Counted from the stretch's first letter, positions 40,988 to 54,451 are shown. The stretch: 64,000 nucleotides of DNA from Heterohyrax brucei (GCA_028571685.1 CM053143.1:135938829-136002828); one strand, 5' to 3'. Numbers and translations: made by a program. The notes: generated by a model from the sequence alone, not told the origin.

Positions 40988-41850
40988 ATGGGGCTGTGGT
41001 GCTATAGTGGTTAAGAGTTGAGCTGTTAATCAAAAGCTCAGCAGTTCAAATCCACCAGCTACTCCTGGGAAATGCTGTGTTGTTGTTAGGTGACTGGGTA
41101 CACAACAGAACCAAACACTGCCTGATCCTGCACCACACCCACAATTCTTTTTGTGCTTAAACCCGTTGTTGCAGCCACTGTAGCACTGCACCTTGTTGAG
41201 GGTTTTCCTCTTTCTTCTTGACCTTCTACTTTACCAGACATGATGCTTTTCTCCAGGGACTAATCCCTCCTAACAATATGTCCAAAAAATGTAAGACACA
41301 GTCTTGCTGTCTTTGCTTCCAAGGAGCACTCTGGTTGTACCTCTTCCAGAACAGATCTGTCACTTCTTTTGGCAGTATATGGTATGCTCAGTAATCTTCT
41401 CCAACACCACAATTCAAAGGTATCAATTCTTCTCTGTCTTCCGTATTCATTGTCCAGCTTTCACATGCATATGACACAATTGAAAACACCATGGCTTGGG
41501 TCAGACACACCTTAGTCTTCAAGGTGACATCTTTACTTTTCAGCACTTTAAAGAGGTCCTCCAAAGCAGATTTTTCCCAGTGTAATGCATCTTTTGATTT
41601 CTTGACTGCTGCTTCCATTGGTGTTGATTGTGGAACCAAGTAAAATGAAATCCTTGACCACCTCAATCCTTTTGTCACTTATCATGATACTGCTTACTGA
41701 TCCAGGTGTGAGAATTTTTTATTTCTTGATGTTAAGGTGCAATCCATACTGAAGGCTGTGGTGTGCCTATGGTACAGTTTTATTGTTTCCTAAAGGGTCA
41801 GTAAGCATCAACACTGACTCAGTGGTACCCAACAATAACAACAGTCTCTG
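40988..41850 (+). mobile_element. AfroSINE split by an RTE fragment
   Basis: The head (40988-41070) ends 'tactcctgggaaatgctgtg'. The tail resumes at about 41767 with 'cctatggtacagttttattg' and ends 'ggtacccaacaataacaaca'. Confidence 0.75.
41073..41763 (-). mobile_element. RTE LINE 3' fragment inserted in AfroSINE
   Basis: 'tgttgttaggtgactgggta' start. The antisense frame 41388-41678 is RTE coding. GCTGTG at both junctions may be a target duplication or chance. Confidence 0.87.
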
Positions 41851-41862
41851 CAGAAGAAGTCT

Positions 41863-42066
41863 CAGTGGTACACTGGCTAAACACTCAGCTGCTAATCAGA
41901 AGTCTGCAGTTGGAACCCACCAGCCACTCTGCAGAAAAAATATATGCAGTCTGCTTCTGTAAAGACTTACTGCATTGGAAACCCTATGGTGCAGTTCTAC
42001 TCTGTCTTACAGGGTCACTATGAGTCAGAATCAACCTGATGGCAAACGGTCTGATTTCTTGGTTTT
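41863..42066 (+). mobile_element. AfroSINE, long subtype
   Basis: 'gaagtctcagtggtacactg' head, 'gcagtctgcttctgtaaaga' middle, tail 'gagtcagaatcaacctgatg'. Confidence 0.87.
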
Positions 42067-42506
42067 AGTCTCTTCACTGGTTTCCCCTCCCGTTGCATTG
42101 GCTCAGATTGGAGAAAAACTGCAGAGGTTGTCCTGAGGTAGGCCTGAGATTGTCCTGTTCTACAGGATGATTGAAAGCACAAGAGCAGTATCAAAACTGG
42201 ACTCATAAGAAGGGTTAGATCTGAAAGAAGACATGAAAAAAGTTTTCACTTTGCTGTTTTGCCTTAAGCTATTTTAGGAACAGCTTAATGTAGACTGTCA
42301 ACATCATTTTGCCTTCGTTTTAACATCAGATCAATTCATCTTAGCCTTTACTGGGATTTTATCATGTGACAAGCACTCTGTGATACTCTGGAAATAAAGA
42401 GATACATTTGGCATGATCTTGGCCTTCAGAGTTCATCACACAGCAGCAAAAATATAATTGTTCAATTAAGTAAATGTAATATAATGATAATCTAACACAA
42501 ATACAG

Positions 42507-42708
42507 GGAGTCTCTGGGTGATGCAAACAGGGTGAACAGGGTGCAAAAGGTTGGAGGGTTGAACCTAGTCACAGGTGCCTTGAGAAAAAATGATCTAATG
42601 ATCTACTTCCAAAAAATCAGCCACGAAAACCCCCTGGGACAGAGTTCTGCTCTAATGCACACGGGTTGCCATGAGTCTGAGTTGAATGATGGCAGCTGGT
42701 TTTGGTCA
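42507..42708 (+). mobile_element. AfroSINE, second subtype
   Basis: 'gatctacttccaaaaaatca' and 'catgagtctgagttgaatga' define the subtype. The short frame inside is not a gene. Confidence 0.82.
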
Positions 42709-43106
42709 TTGATCTAGCTGTTCGTTCGCTGGGCAATAAAGCAAAGGGTAGAAATGTAAAGAAAAGTAAAACTTAGTGTGGAGGGACTATTTCAACTGAC
42801 ACTTGACTATATTGGTGAATATTAACAGACTAGGGGAGGAAAGCACGTCCCAGAAGACAACAATGAAAACAAAGTCATAAAGAAATCTGTTACATCCAAA
42901 ATTTGGGATAAGAAGAGAGAAGTGAATAGAGATCAGCTTAAAATGGTACACTGAGCAAGTCTATGGAATTTGTCAAAAATTTAGAGGTTATTCATAAGAT
43001 GGAAAACCATCACAAATTTTCAAGTCACAAGCTCATTGTCACATCAGTGATTCATTGATAAGATGCCAGATGAGAAGAGAGAAGTAAGTTAATTGCCTAT
43101 ATTAAA

Positions 43107-43263
43107 CCAAAAAAAAAAAAAAAATCTCATTGCCACGGAGTTGCAACCCTACTGGCAGAGTAGAACCACCCATAGGGTCTCCTGAGAGCAGCTGGTGGAC
43201 TTGAACAACCATTCTTCTGGGTAACAGCTACAGTTCTTAACCATCGAGCTACCAGGATTCCTT
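43107..43263 (-). mobile_element. AfroSINE
   Basis: A-rich run, then 'ctcattgccacggagttgca' and head 'ccatcgagctaccaggattc'. Confidence 0.82.
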
Positions 43264-43278
43264 GCCTAGATTGAATGA

Positions 43279-43430
43279 ATGCACTGCTGTCGAGTCAATT
43301 CCAGCTCTTAGCAACCTACAGGACAGGATAACTGTCCAGTAGAGTTTCCAAGGAGCACCTGGGAGATTCTGACTGCCAGCCTTTCGGTTAGCAGACACAG
43401 CACTTAACCACTACACCACAGGGGTTTCCT
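43279..43430 (-). mobile_element. AfroSINE, tandem with the previous copy
   Basis: 'cactgctgtcgagtcaattc' to 'ccactacaccacaggggttt'. Confidence 0.88.
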
Positions 43431-43859
43431 GGCCTAGATTATGGAAGTGGTAATGGAAATGAGGACAAAAGGAGAACTAGAAAATAAATGTGTTGTCAGC
43501 AGAATTTGAGGCTCTAGTTTCCAGGTTGACAAAGATGGTAATTTCCAGATAATACTGTAATATTAATTTACCATCACGCTATCATATTATCACCTAACTT
43601 TTCACCACCTCCTATGAGGCTTACTCATCAGTTTTCCCTTCTCTCTAGGATATGGAGACAATTACACCTGGGTTTTGCCCTTTTCTGTAGGAAGGAGAGT
43701 AGATACTGCACTTATACAAAGTTTAGCAGTAATTACTATTCCTGTGGGTTTGGAGAACCAAGAGATTAAAAAAAAAGCAAAGAAATTCAACAACAAAATC
43801 TTGGTTTTTAAAGCTCTGGGATTCATTTTGAACCAACTGTTGCCATGGTTTCAGGAGTC

Positions 43860-44400
43860 TGAAATCAACATTTCAAGGTAATCCACAGATGAGATTTTGC
43901 TGTGGCATCCAGGTATCAAGGAACAATCAAAGTGCTATACCCCATTAGTGCCCACACTCTGTTAAGGCTATGCGAGTGCTTCAAATTGGTATTCAGCTTA
44001 ACTGCTGAAGTTGTATTACTAATTATAGCATGCTACCATGCAAAGTGGAAATTTTTAAAAGGCTGGCAAACAGCATTATTTTAATAAGTCATTAGGAAAT
44101 TGCTTTTTGAGGATGCAATGAAAGTATAAGTTTCTCAATTAGGGGAATTATGTGGAATTGATGAGATATTTGAGCATGCATGATCCACAGCCAGCAATCC
44201 ATTTGAAGCAGACCAGGCCATTGGGAAGGCTGGCTAATGACAGCCCGGGTGACATGATTCAGTTTGTGAGAAAAGCGGTAATGCGAGCTGTAATTGGAGG
44301 GTGTTGCAAGACTACTTGTCTCACCACTACATTCACCAGTCCTGTGGATCCTTCTTTGTTTGTGTTTAGAGCTGAAGTAAAGATGTCAAGGTGAACCTCG
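43860..44400. other. Repeat-free stretch, possible conserved non-coding element
   Basis: No repeat words for 540 bases. It is rich in homeodomain-like TAAT/ATTA sites such as 'ttttaataagtcattaggaa' and 'ctcaattaggggaattatg'. The 80-codon frame at 44152-44394 shows no domain. This is a shape-based guess. Confidence 0.3.
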
Positions 44401-45044
44401 TCATCTTTGAGAGGATTTGCCAAACTAGTACACTAACACTCATGGGCAAAAAAAATAACTGGACAATCCAAAAGCATTGTGTTCACAGCGTGTTTGTAAG
44501 TTAGGGAAGAATGTTTCAGATAGGAAGGAGGATAACAGAAGGTGAAGAGTCTGAAAATAAAAGATCTTATTATTCTTTCCATGCTCAAATAGAGTATTTT
44601 GTACTAAAACTCTATTCCACAGAAATTCATACCAGAGCTTGAAAAAGTGTTCTATGTACTTTACATGCATCAGTGTAAGTCCGTGTGTATATATGTGTGC
44701 ACATGTGTGAGGAGAAAAAAGGTATTTCCTGTTTATTTTCAGATTTAACTAAGATTATTCATGTTATTTCTCAGATTAACAGTTGCATGATCTCTGAAAT
44801 GCCAGGGATGTTTTCTTTAACCGTTTTTAGAACTTCCTGTGAGAAACTGCCGTTTTCTAAAGCTCTAGTTTTTAACCACTCTCAGAAACGGGTTTCATAT
44901 TTAACAGGCCAACATACCCCCTTGGTACAGAATTTTTCACCTGGATGTTAGTATTCCTGCTTGAGCTCATCAGGGTGCAACAAGCACTTTGTTTACAGAT
45001 TACAGCCAACACAACTCTCAGTAGACGTAGAGACGTTCGCTAAG
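44401..45044. other. No gene seen; TG-rich run
   Basis: A TG/TA alternating run lies near 44675-44710. Nothing else recognised. Confidence 0.4.
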
Positions 45045-46153
45045 CACTAATTTCCATGATGAGGAACTGACGGTACTAAAGGAAAAAGTTCAAGCTGACT
45101 GAAGGCACTGATGAAAAATAAGACACCAGGAATTGACAGAATACCAACTGAGATGTTCCAACACATGAGCGCAGCACTGAAAATGATCACCATCTATGCC
45201 AAGAAATCTGGAAGACAGCTACCTGGCCAACTGACTGGAAGAGATCTACATTGATACCTATTCCCAAGGAAGCTGATCCAACCAGATTCAGAAATTGGTA
45301 AACAGTATCATTAATATCGTATGAAAGCAAAATTGTGCTGCATATCACTCATAAGTGGCTGGGGCAGCCTACTGACAGGAAACTGTCATGAATTTAAGCT
45401 TTAGAAGAGGCTGAGGAACCAGAGCTGTCACCACTGTTATCAGATGAGTTTAACTGACTAGGCTAAGACATTCAACTCTGTGAATGTCATAAATGCTTAT
45501 AAAAAATTAGAGATACATTGCAGAGAATGAGAATTCCATAACACTTGATTGTGCTCATGAGGAATCTGTACACAGATCAAGAGGCAGTAGTTCAAACAGA
45601 ACAAGTGGATACTGCCTGGTTTAAACTCAGGAAAGGAATGTGTCAGAGTTGTATCTTTTTGCCATAGCTATTCAATCTGCATGCTGGGCAAATAATCTGA
45701 GAAGCTAGATGATACGAAGAAAAATGGGGCATCAGAGATGGACAAAAATTCATAAACGGCCTAGGATACAGAGATGACACAACCTTGCTTGCTGAAAGTG
45801 AGGATGACGTCAGTCGCTTACTGATGAAGATCAAAGACCACAGCCTTCAGTATGGATTGCCCCTCAATGTAAAGGAAACAGAATGCACATTGGAAGAAAG
45901 GATGGTGAGACTGCATCTCACGTATTCTACATATGTTGTCAGGAAGGCTCATCCCCGGAGAAGGACACCATGTCTGGTCAAGTCAGTGAAAAACAGGAAA
46001 ACTGTCAAGGAGATGGGCTGACACAATGGCTGCAACAATGGAATCAGGCATAGCAACGATTACGAGGATGGCACAGACCAGGCCGCGTTTCATTGTGTTG
46101 GACATAGCATTGCTATGAGGAGGAAGAGACTCAGTGGCACCTAATAACATCAA
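45045..46153 (+). mobile_element. RTE LINE, internally deleted copy
   Basis: Plus-strand RTE from upstream of the RT ('agacaccaggaattgacaga') through the RT region ('LAESEDDVSRLLMKIKDHSL'). A jump after about 45885 leads to the C-terminal end and tail ('gctatgaggaggaagagact'). Many stops. Confidence 0.87.
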
Positions 46154-46369
46154 CGATTTCCAAATACTTCTTCAAAATCTTAGATAAGCTCTCTACTTTT
46201 GACTTCGTGAAAAAGCTTGGGTTTAACTGATGTGCTCCCAAGATGCCCAGTTTGTTATCTGTGGGCAGGATAGCCAGCTAGCCAGATCGGCAGACAGGCA
46301 AACAGATAGATGGGTATATAAGACAGACAGATCTATATCCCAGAGGTAGAGATATGATAGAGGTGGAGA

Positions 46370-46553
46370 TCACCATTTGCCATCAAGTCAGCTCTTAGCC
46401 ATGGCAACCTCATGGTGTCGGAGTAGAACTCTGCTCCATAAGGTTTTCAATGGCTGATTTTTTGGAAGTAGACTGCCAGGCTTTTCTTCTGAGTTACTTC
46501 TGAGGGGATTCAAATTTCCAACTTCTCCATTAGCAGCCATTTTTACCACCCAG
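46370..46553 (-). mobile_element. AfroSINE, long subtype
   Basis: 'ttgccatcaagtcagctctt' to 'ttagcagccatttttaccac'. A degenerate GACA/GATA run precedes it (46280-46340). Confidence 0.78.
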
Positions 46554-47829
46554 AAACATAAATGTATATAAAGAAGAAAGAGAGAGAAATCACATAATTT
46601 TGAAGACTGCTTAGAAACACAATGTCTGCTGACATTAATGAAAAAACGTAAGTGTCTCGGGGACCATAGATTAAATTTTTATTCCCTAGAACTTCAGAAC
46701 AAATTTCACATTACCCACTTAAATTACTAAAGAGACGAAGCTCAACTCTGTTCTACAGGGAATGAAACTATGAAATAAGACTCTGAATAATCAGAAGACA
46801 TTAATGCTGCTTAGCCACTTGGTTAGGCATTTGACACCATTTATAGTCTGAAAACATGGTGCCTTTGGCCTTATATCAGAACAAAATTCATGGACCAACT
46901 CAGTTGTTCTCAGCAGGAAGGAGAACAGACACATTTTTCAAAAGAAGAAATTGACTTGTTAAAGGTTTGACATATCACAAACATTTTGATGGTGTGATCG
47001 GACTGGATGGTGATTTACTTACCCGCTGACGCGCTGTCAGGTAATTTATAAGTTTACTTCTCAGCTGAGAAGTGTGGAAAACCTTAGGAGGAACTGGTAA
47101 GACAAAGAGAAGGGAAGTGCCAAGATATAATAAAGCTACAGTGTGGCTACAGCGACAAGAAAAACAAATGGAAATCATTTGATTTGTACTGCACCTGTGA
47201 GAGAAGAAATTATGGCCCCTTTTTGCATCTGAATCTCACAGGTCTATTTTGAGAGCTGAGATATCTGTATGAGGGACCTTGTTCACTCTTCTAAAGCACC
47301 TTTTACTTAAAGAGAGCTCAACTGTGAAATTTATAGAAATGCTTTCTAAAGCTAAGAGTTAAAAATTTCTTTGCTCTTGACTATTTCATTAAGCATTTCT
47401 AGTATCTAGAGACAAAGTCTGATGTGATTAAAATATGCTAATTCATGGGTTGCTGTAATAATTAAAACCTTGGTTTATGCAGCACTATGTCCAAGGATCA
47501 GGATCACTTGAGCAATCTCATTTCACTAACCTATCCGGAGCAGGGCAACGTAGTTACTGCTTTTGGTCCCTAGAAGATTCCAAGACTGTATTCATCAGCT
47601 GGGCACTAACAGGCAGTGCTTGGCTGGTACAGTTAGCACAGTGGCAGAGGGACCAGAATGTAGGGCTTCCACCCCAGAAGCCCTCTGCTTCTCTTTCATT
47701 ATTTATTTGCAGCAGAATGTCACACAAGTTACTCCCATTTTAGCCTAGATATCAGGAGTGACCATTTCATCTGATATTGATTTTTATACTCTTCCACAAT
47801 GGTGATACACTCTTCATTTTACATTAGGT
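46554..47829. other. No gene seen
   Basis: 1.3 kb without recognised repeats; the frame 47477-47743 has no domain. Confidence 0.4.
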
Positions 47830-48036
47830 GCTACTGTTTTTGTTAGCTGCTGCTGAGATTCAGACTCACAGTGTCCTACTGTGTGCAGAGTGGAACTGCC
47901 CAACAGGGATTTCAAGGCCATGACCTTTCGGAAGCAAATCACAAGGCCTTACTTCCAAGGCGCCTCTGGCTGTGTTTGAAGCACCAGCCTTTTTGTTAGT
48001 AGTCCAATGCTTAATCATTTGTGCCTCCCAGAGATG
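47830..48036 (-). mobile_element. AfroSINE, long subtype
   Basis: 'ttagctgctgctgagattca' to 'aatcatttgtgcctcccaga'. Confidence 0.75.
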
Positions 48037-48969
48037 CCTATTAGGCCCTGGGGACCTAAAAAATGAATAAGACACGTTGTCTGACTTCAAGGAGCTAAGT
48101 CTTATGAAGAAGATAGACAAAAATTAATAAACACAATACTTGAAAGGGTAGAAACACATTGCTGAAGGATCTGGTGAATTACATGATTAATGTCAATGAA
48201 TCATGATTTAATTCTTATGCCTTTCTCTACTCTGTTCCTCATAGGGAACTGGGCGCATACAGGCACTTAATAAACATGTATTTGAACAGATGGATGAACA
48301 GAGGGATGGATGGATGGACGGATGAGTAGAGACAGGGAGTAACTGAATTAAAATCAACTGACAATTCAAGAAAACAATCCTTTGACAAATGATGTGTTTT
48401 CAGTTGGTGGGGAGTCTGATCAGGACTCATTATTGTATCTGAACATTCAACAAGGCCAAATAGAATGCTACAAACAGAGAAATACAAAACTTGGCCCTCA
48501 TTCTGCAGCACTTAGCTCAAGCATCTTTTCCCAGCAACAACTTTCCCAACCCTCCATCCACACATAATCCAGGCCACGATGTTGGTTCAACATTCTCACA
48601 AAATCATGTACTATTGCTTCTTAGCATTGGTCTCAGCTTGTTATTACAGACACAAAGTGTGTGTGTGTGTGTGTGTGTGTTTCAGTTCATGCCTATTTTC
48701 CTGGTAGACTATATGATCGATAAGAGTAGAGGCCCCATCTGTCTTTGCTTCCCATTGACAGTTCCAACACCTGAGACAAGCTTTGGCATGTAAAGGTGTT
48801 AAATAAGTATTTGCTGAATAAGTGAAGAGAAACACACCTGTCTTACTAACTGAGATGCTGTGAGTATGTAAGAAGGTTTTTAAGAGTTCTCTAAGTGTTT
48901 GCTTTTCAGAAAACATTTTGCACTGGTCGTACATAGCCACTGAAGAAATAGGTGTTCTGTGTTTTTTCA
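48037..48969. other. Old-repeat scraps and simple repeats
   Basis: 'ctggggacctaaaaaatgaa' (48046 on) resembles an ancient LINE. (GGAT)n lies at 48291-48330 and (TG)n at 48656-48681. Confidence 0.45.
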
Positions 48970-49334
48970 GAAAAATGAATCCCCTGGGTGCATGGCCCCT
49001 AGACCCAATGCTGTCCCTGATCATAAATCATTACTGAAGTCAACTCCTGGGACAGGAATGGATTGGACTCGGTGACACAGAATGACCATATCATGTGTAC
49101 ACTTTATGGTTCTATGCATCTATAGGATGCTGTCTTACTGGCCTCTTACTAGAGGGGAATGGAGAGGGCAGAGAAGAGGGGACAGGGGATTGTTAGGGGG
49201 ATAAGACTTGCATGGAACAGAAAGGAGGAGTGTGCTGTCACCAGGCAAAGAGAGCAGTAGAAGCTGCACATAGGTGGGCATGCGAATTTAAACCAGATTG
49301 TACACTTTCACTCAGTCACAGTAAAAAAGAAAAA
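48970..49334 (+). mobile_element. L1 3' UTR end, truncated
   Basis: 'gaagtcaactcctgggacag', 'aatggattggactcggtgac' and 'gagtgtgctgtcaccaggca' lead to a closing A-rich tail (49321-49334). Same type as 56350-57090. Confidence 0.65.
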
Positions 49335-50604
49335 CGCATATGACTTTCATTGGAACCAATCAGTCTCAGTCTGATTCAGACAATCCCAGCTAAGCAGAGG
49401 CTGGAAAATGCCGCTGTTGGTGTTTTAGGGGGTCAAGTAATACTTATTTCATCTCGTTTCAAACCAGCGAAGAAGTAAAGATGATGCCCCAGTGATTAGA
49501 AAGCACTGAGAGGCCCAGTGGAAGATGGATCTTACAATCCATGCGCCATAGTTTGTACCCTGTCCCTTTCCTCCCCTGCCATGTTGGACTTTGGGAGGCC
49601 CATCCCCAGAAAGGTCTGAATATGCAGTACTAATGCACTTAATAGCAAGTGTTTTCTCATTTTATTGAGGATAATAGAGAATTTAAGAGAACAGATTCCA
49701 GAGGTTGGGACTTTTTTCTCCTCTTGAAAATCATGGACCAAGGGATATTACCCAGGTAACTCATGAATTCACAAGGAGTAGCGGATGAGACGGGTTATTC
49801 TAAGTCCCTGAACACGGAAACGGGAAGCCTAGAGGAAAAAGGAAACCTCCCCAACAGGTAAACCCTTGGGGAAATTCTCTTTTTCACACTGAGACACAGT
49901 ATCAAACGGCAAATGAATGTGGGAAGGCAGGAAGTTGGGGCACGGGGGGAGTGGGGTTTGAAGTATGCAAGTTTGCTTCTCCAGTTGTGTCACTGGGAAA
50001 CACGGATCACTACCCTTCCTTTCTGAGAAGCATCTGGTAGCTAACACCCCATCTTTCCTTTGCAGGAGCTGTAGAATAATTTAAAACAATACGAGGACCA
50101 TCAGTTTACACAATTTAGAAGATTCTGATGTCATCAAGTCCAGAGGGAAAACCAGGGAACCTAGATATTTGCGCTTGGCGTCGTTTCACTCATTGCTGCC
50201 AATTCCCCTCCTGGTGTCAGCCTTCTTTCAACACCAAAAGGATCCTCATCACATAAACCCAGCACAGGGGGCATGAAATGCAGTATCAACATCAGAAGCA
50301 GAAACAGAAGATCCATTTGCTCTTCACTAATATTCCTTGGTTTAGAAGATCTTTTCCTATCTTACCACGCCCTCTCAGCATTTCACAGTTTCATGCTCAG
50401 CTCCCCAGTGCTTAGATTTTTCTATCCACTGATTATTCCCCAATGACAGTAGCTACAGTTGCTTGAGCACTCCTTCTGCACCAGGTGCTATGATAAGTTG
50501 TTTGTACGCATTATCTCCGTGTTTATGGTCTATGCGGTAGGATGAACACCTGACTATAAAGATGATGAAGATGATGAAACTGAGGCTTGCAAGCACCGGT
50601 CTCT
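49335..50604. other. No gene seen; MIR piece near the end
   Basis: An antisense MIR-like segment covers about 50440-50604 ('agcactccttctgcaccagg', 'gatgatgaaactgaggcttg'). The rest is unrecognised. Confidence 0.45.
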
Positions 50605-50768
50605 TGCCCAGATCCACACAGTGGTTAAGAACTACAGTTGATAACCAAGAGTTGACAGTTGGTATCTACCAGGCACTCCTTGGAAACTCTATGAGACAGT
50701 TCTACTCTATTCTATGGGGTCACTATGAGTCAGAATTGCCTCTATGGCAATGGGTTTTTGTTTTCATT
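50605..50768 (+). mobile_element. AfroSINE
   Basis: 'cacacagtggttaagaacta' to 'ctctatggcaatgggttttt'; inserted beside the MIR piece. Confidence 0.88.
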
Positions 50769-53245
50769 TTTTTTAATACTTGAAAGGAGCTGAAATTTAA
50801 ACCCAAAAAACTCAACTCCAAAGCTCGCACTCAACCACGCAACCAGAGCAGCTAGAAAAAAGGAGGAATATTGGGAAAAACCTACAGAGACAAAAAAAAG
50901 CGAGTTCTGTTTAATAGATAAGAAAATTCAGGAAAGCAGTAATATTGCTCCATCTCAGAGCAGCTGTTTCCTCAGATCCATTCATTTAAAGGGAAAGCAC
51001 TGACTACCCGCCCACCTGATTCTAACTGCAGTTGCCCACAGTAACAACCAGTGAAGCTGGTGTCAGATAAAGAACAAGACAGAGCTCTTTCAGGGAGAGT
51101 TTCAGGAATACTTGAATGAAATGCCTCCTTTTGTTATGCTCTACAGGCTTATGATAGTCTCCAAGTTCCAGTGAACCATTCCTCCTGGTATCTCCTCACG
51201 TAACCACACTGAACTGGCCCAGTGAACCACTCTTTGACTAGTAGAATACAGCAGAAGTGATGAGCCTTCAGAGATTTATAACTTCCTCTATCTCTTCTTG
51301 AAACATTTCCTCTCATAATCAGGTCCCTTTCTTTAAGAAGCTCACACACAATGGAGAGAACTGGATCCTAGCAACTGCAGAGATTCCAACTGATGACAGC
51401 ACCTACTGCTGACTGTGTAAGTTTGCCAGCCAGAAGTTCCCAGCCCAGGAGAGCACCTAGATGGAATCAGGAAACAGAAAAATGGCCCAGCTGATCCCAG
51501 TCAAAAGTGATAGGGAGATGGAAGTATTTACAAGACTTCTTCCTATAGGTCTTACACATTTCTCATTCTTTATGCTTATTCTTAATTTCTCATTTTTGTC
51601 AAGATTTCTTCTACTTTGTCTTCGAACTAAAAGTTTCTTGTTTTGTTTTTTTTTTTAAGTAGTGATAGGAGATAACAGAACACTTGCTGTTTTGAGTCAT
51701 TAAGTTTGAGGCCGGTTTATTGACAGTGAGGACTGGAACACAGCTCCTCTCTGGCTACTGAGTTTCTGGAACAGAACTGTCATTAGTCTTACCATCCACT
51801 AGGGAAGGCTTCACTTGCAGCATAATTTGTTTACATGGGCATTTAATTGAGAAATGTTTGGGTTTGGGGGGGTGGTTCTATTTTCCTTGTTAAAAAAGTA
51901 AAGCTAAAAAAAATTCTAAAGCAAAACCTAATTACTGTGTCAACTGACCAGCTCATAAAAAGCTTACATATGAATATTATGTTCCAGGTTGGAAGCTGTT
52001 TAGAATTAACCTCAACCAGTTAGGGAACCAAAAAAACCCTCCAAAGACTAGTTTAATGGGAAGACTGGTGGTAGGCTGGCTGGTGATCAAGAGTTTAAAG
52101 GAAGAAAAAGTTCATCTTGTACCCCTTGTCACCACTTAAAACCCAATTTGGTCTAATGTCTGTAAATGGAGAATAGCTATTAGCAAATCAATTAATGAGG
52201 GTCTTGTTGGCTTTCCTGGTGTCAACTCTAATTATTTGTTTGTTTGATCTGAGGTCTCCTTAGATTATTTACAATCATTCCTGCCAACCACAAGACATAA
52301 TAAAGTTGAATCTCAAAAGTGTGTGGGAATAAGAGGATAGCTTTTATCCTAGATGCTCAGTTCAGACAATGTTTGCACAAACAGAGCATTTTAAGACAAA
52401 AATCTCTTACTGAACTTAATAAATTTCAAGGAGGGCAAAAACTAATTAGATATGCTTGGGGGAGGGGGAGAAGACCCTTCCCTAGATTCAGAGACATTTC
52501 TACAGATTCAAAAGACCAGGGTATTTTTTATGTCTCTTTTCTTTTTCCAGCAGTTATTCTCTTGCGTTGTGTCTGAGAAAGAAATTCACACTGATGGAGA
52601 GAAACAGAGGCAGAGGACAAGTAATCACTGTGTACAAAAGCATAGGTTCCCCAATAGCAGTCCTCACAATCTCAGAAATTCTATCTTCAGTTTTCAAATA
52701 CGCACTTGTCTTTCATCAATACAGAACCAGGGTTATTTTTCTTCATTCTACAGCTCAATCTCAGCCTAATTCTATATCTGATCATTTTCATTCTACTTTG
52801 TTATAAAAGAAAAGAATCCAGGTTCCATTTTTAGCTTGAGAAAAAGGGAAAACTCCCTCTCCTAGCAAGCTGGAGAGCAGCTCTTATAACAAAATAATTA
52901 CCTAATTAAAGTGCTCAATTGAATCAGTTACCACAAGCCCAATTAAGTCAAGCTTCCAACAGGAATATATTATATCTGATAAGGAAAGTTAGTGAATAGA
53001 CAGACACAGAGCATGAAAATCTTGCTCTCTGTTAAGCTTCAGAAAGAGACTATTCTTTCTTTTAAAAGGTTTTATATCTTCTGATGAAATACTGTTTCTT
53101 AATATTACAATGAAACTACATACCTGGCAGTGAAAATACTAAATGCCTACATGCAAATTCAGGAACTGAAAGTCAAGCATTTACTTTGTCAACGAACCTC
53201 CAGCCATGAGTCCATGCAAACCAATAGCATGAAAGACTAGTTTGG
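50769..53245. other. 2.5 kb without a recognised gene or repeat
   Basis: A T-rich run lies at 51643-51657. Overlapping plus-strand frames at 52319-52806 (85, 105 and 79 codons) have no domain or splice logic I can support. Confidence 0.4.
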
Positions 53246-53434
53246 AATTGCTTGGTAGTACAAAAGTTAACAGTCTCTGCTACTAACCAAAAGGCTTCAG
53301 GTTCACATTTACCCAGAGGCATCTCATAAGAAAGTCCTGGTGATCTGCTCCAAAAGCAATCCACCATTGAAAACCCCAAAGATTCTCAGATAAAATTTCT
53401 GAGATTGGGATCAACTCAAGGGAAACTGGTTTGC
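53246..53434 (+). mobile_element. AfroSINE, second subtype
   Basis: 'ctactaaccaaaaggcttca' and 'gtcctggtgatctgctccaa', then 'gggatcaactcaagggaaac'. Confidence 0.8.
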
Positions 53435-53694
53435 TAGTAACCGGTTTATCATAAAGCTACCATGTTCCTTTTCCCTGATAGTGGACAATGAAAAGTAGGT
53501 AGATTTCACGCAGGACAGAAATGATAACTCCTGTTCAACTAAAGGGAAACAGATATTTGTCTACTTCCTAACCAGAAAGTTCCATTTCTTTGGGTACTAT
53601 GATGTTTCTTTATCATCCAAACTGGCATTTTTTTCTATTTTCTGGAATTCTGGGATTTTCTCCTTTTTCCTGCTTCCAGTCTCATCTACTGTAG

Positions 53695-54263
53695 TGTCTC
53701 AGGCTGATTCTCTAGAGAAACAAAACCAATAAAGTGTATAAATATATGTAGAGAGAGGTTTATAGCAAGGAATAGCTCATACAGTCATACTGGCCAGAAT
53801 GTCCCAAGTCCGTGGGTCAGGATAGAGGCTTCTCCTGATTCACATATCCAGAGGTACTGGCAAAATCAAGATCATCAGGTCAGAGAGCAGGGCTCTTGTT
53901 CACAGGCTACAGTGACTGATGAATCACAAGATCAGCAGGCAAGACTGCAGGCAAACTGCTAGCTCAGTTCCCAAGAACTGGAGGTCAGATAAACAAGAGC
54001 TAGCTGCAGGAGCCAGACTGAGCAAAAGCCCATGAGCCTTACTAGAATGTCCGCTTATATTTGTTGCAGGCCACGTGCCCAAGGAAACTCCATTTCAAGT
54101 GATTGGCTATGCACAGCGGATCGCATCATGTAGGTAATTGCAATATATCAGTGTTCAATATATATCAATATTCCAAATCATGGAAATCATTGCAACATTT
54201 TATGAGAATCATTTACTGAGAATCATGGCCCATTCAGGTTGACACACAACCTTAACCATGACA
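53695..54263 (-). mobile_element. LTR-like element, family unresolved
   Basis: TGTCTCAGGCTGATTCTCTA...TTAACCATGACA, 569 bp with TG/CA ends. 'ctctagagaaacaaaaccaa' is a recurrent start in related repeats. No clean target duplication; strand uncertain. Confidence 0.55.
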
Positions 54264-54451
54264 CATAGTTTCTTTTTTAACTAGAAGGAGCATCCACGTG
54301 ATTACTGCCATACCCCACCAGAGTTGCTGCCCTACTGGAAGAAATAGACAATGCTGGAAAACAGGAAAAAACAATATTGAATAGGACATACCAGGCATGG
54401 TGTTTACAACTGGCCAGTTGGAAAAGAAGGTATCCTGGAAGAAATAAGTAA

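Noticed and set aside
52319-52806. Cluster of overlapping plus-strand frames as an exon
   Set aside because: Three different frames, no domain, no credible splice sites and AT-rich composition.
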